Both the position numbers and the translations under genes were made by a program. Shown here piece after piece: positions 63,868-64,000 of a stretch of 64,000 nt of DNA; the first letter of the stretch is position 1; each line of letters starts with the position of its first letter. Origin of the DNA: Styela clava (Eukaryota > Chordata > Ascidiacea > Stolidobranchia > Styelidae); NCBI RefSeq assembly GCF_964204865.1, contig NC_135250.1:10788001-10852000 (forward strand), written 5' to 3'. The notes below the pieces were generated by a model. That model was given only the letters and a program-made list of their open reading frames with translations. It searched no databases and was not told the DNA's origin.

Positions 63868-64000
63868 CTAAAGATAGAAGATAAAAATAAGAGAATCGCA
63901 TGTCATATATTTTGAATTGTATTTGGGTCAGTTTCGAAGAATCATAATTAGAATCGTCAGTTAAAACTTAATACCTCAAATGCCTCTGACAAAGTGAAAC

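Overview
The window is nuclear DNA from an animal. It is AT-rich and has spliced genes with short GT...AG introns, a heavy load of eukaryotic DNA transposons (hAT, Tc1/mariner-like, MITEs, one Helitron) and no bacterial-style operons. The gene set (a creatine kinase relic, TMTC3, ALAD, CHAF1B, a METTL27-like methyltransferase) fits an invertebrate. Creatine kinase rather than arginine kinase makes a deuterostome such as a tunicate plausible, but that is inference.

Layout. 1-5065: a decayed Helitron on the minus strand, cut by the left edge and itself invaded by hAT elements. 5066-27650: about 22 kb in which I recognise no gene; it holds repeats, one clear hAT element (7558-8755) and half of a duplicated 0.65-kb unit (13772-14425). 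27655-28790: a creatine kinase pseudogene on the minus strand, with the second copy of the duplicated unit next to it (28994-29760). 30815-32950: two hAT elements with perfect target-site duplications, one containing a nested TA-flanked element. 34317-42538: a five-exon METTL27-like methyltransferase on the minus strand whose introns are packed with transposons. It has an in-frame TAA inside its SAM-binding motif. One of its introns also holds a cluster of the palindrome GTCACGGAGTGAC. 44257-46125: another hAT element. 46308-50116: TMTC3 (plus, two coding exons). 51430-55421: ALAD (plus, six exons). 56480 to the right edge: CHAF1B (minus, eight exons seen, 5' end outside the window).

The three intact genes have unrelated housekeeping roles: ER O-mannosylation, haem synthesis and replication-coupled chromatin assembly. 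I see no sign of a cluster with a shared function. TMTC3 and ALAD lie head to tail. ALAD and CHAF1B converge, with their stop codons about 1.06 kb apart. I found no convincing new biological system. The best leads are the palindrome cluster, the stop codon in the methyltransferase motif, and two related or unusual MITE families with clear boundaries.
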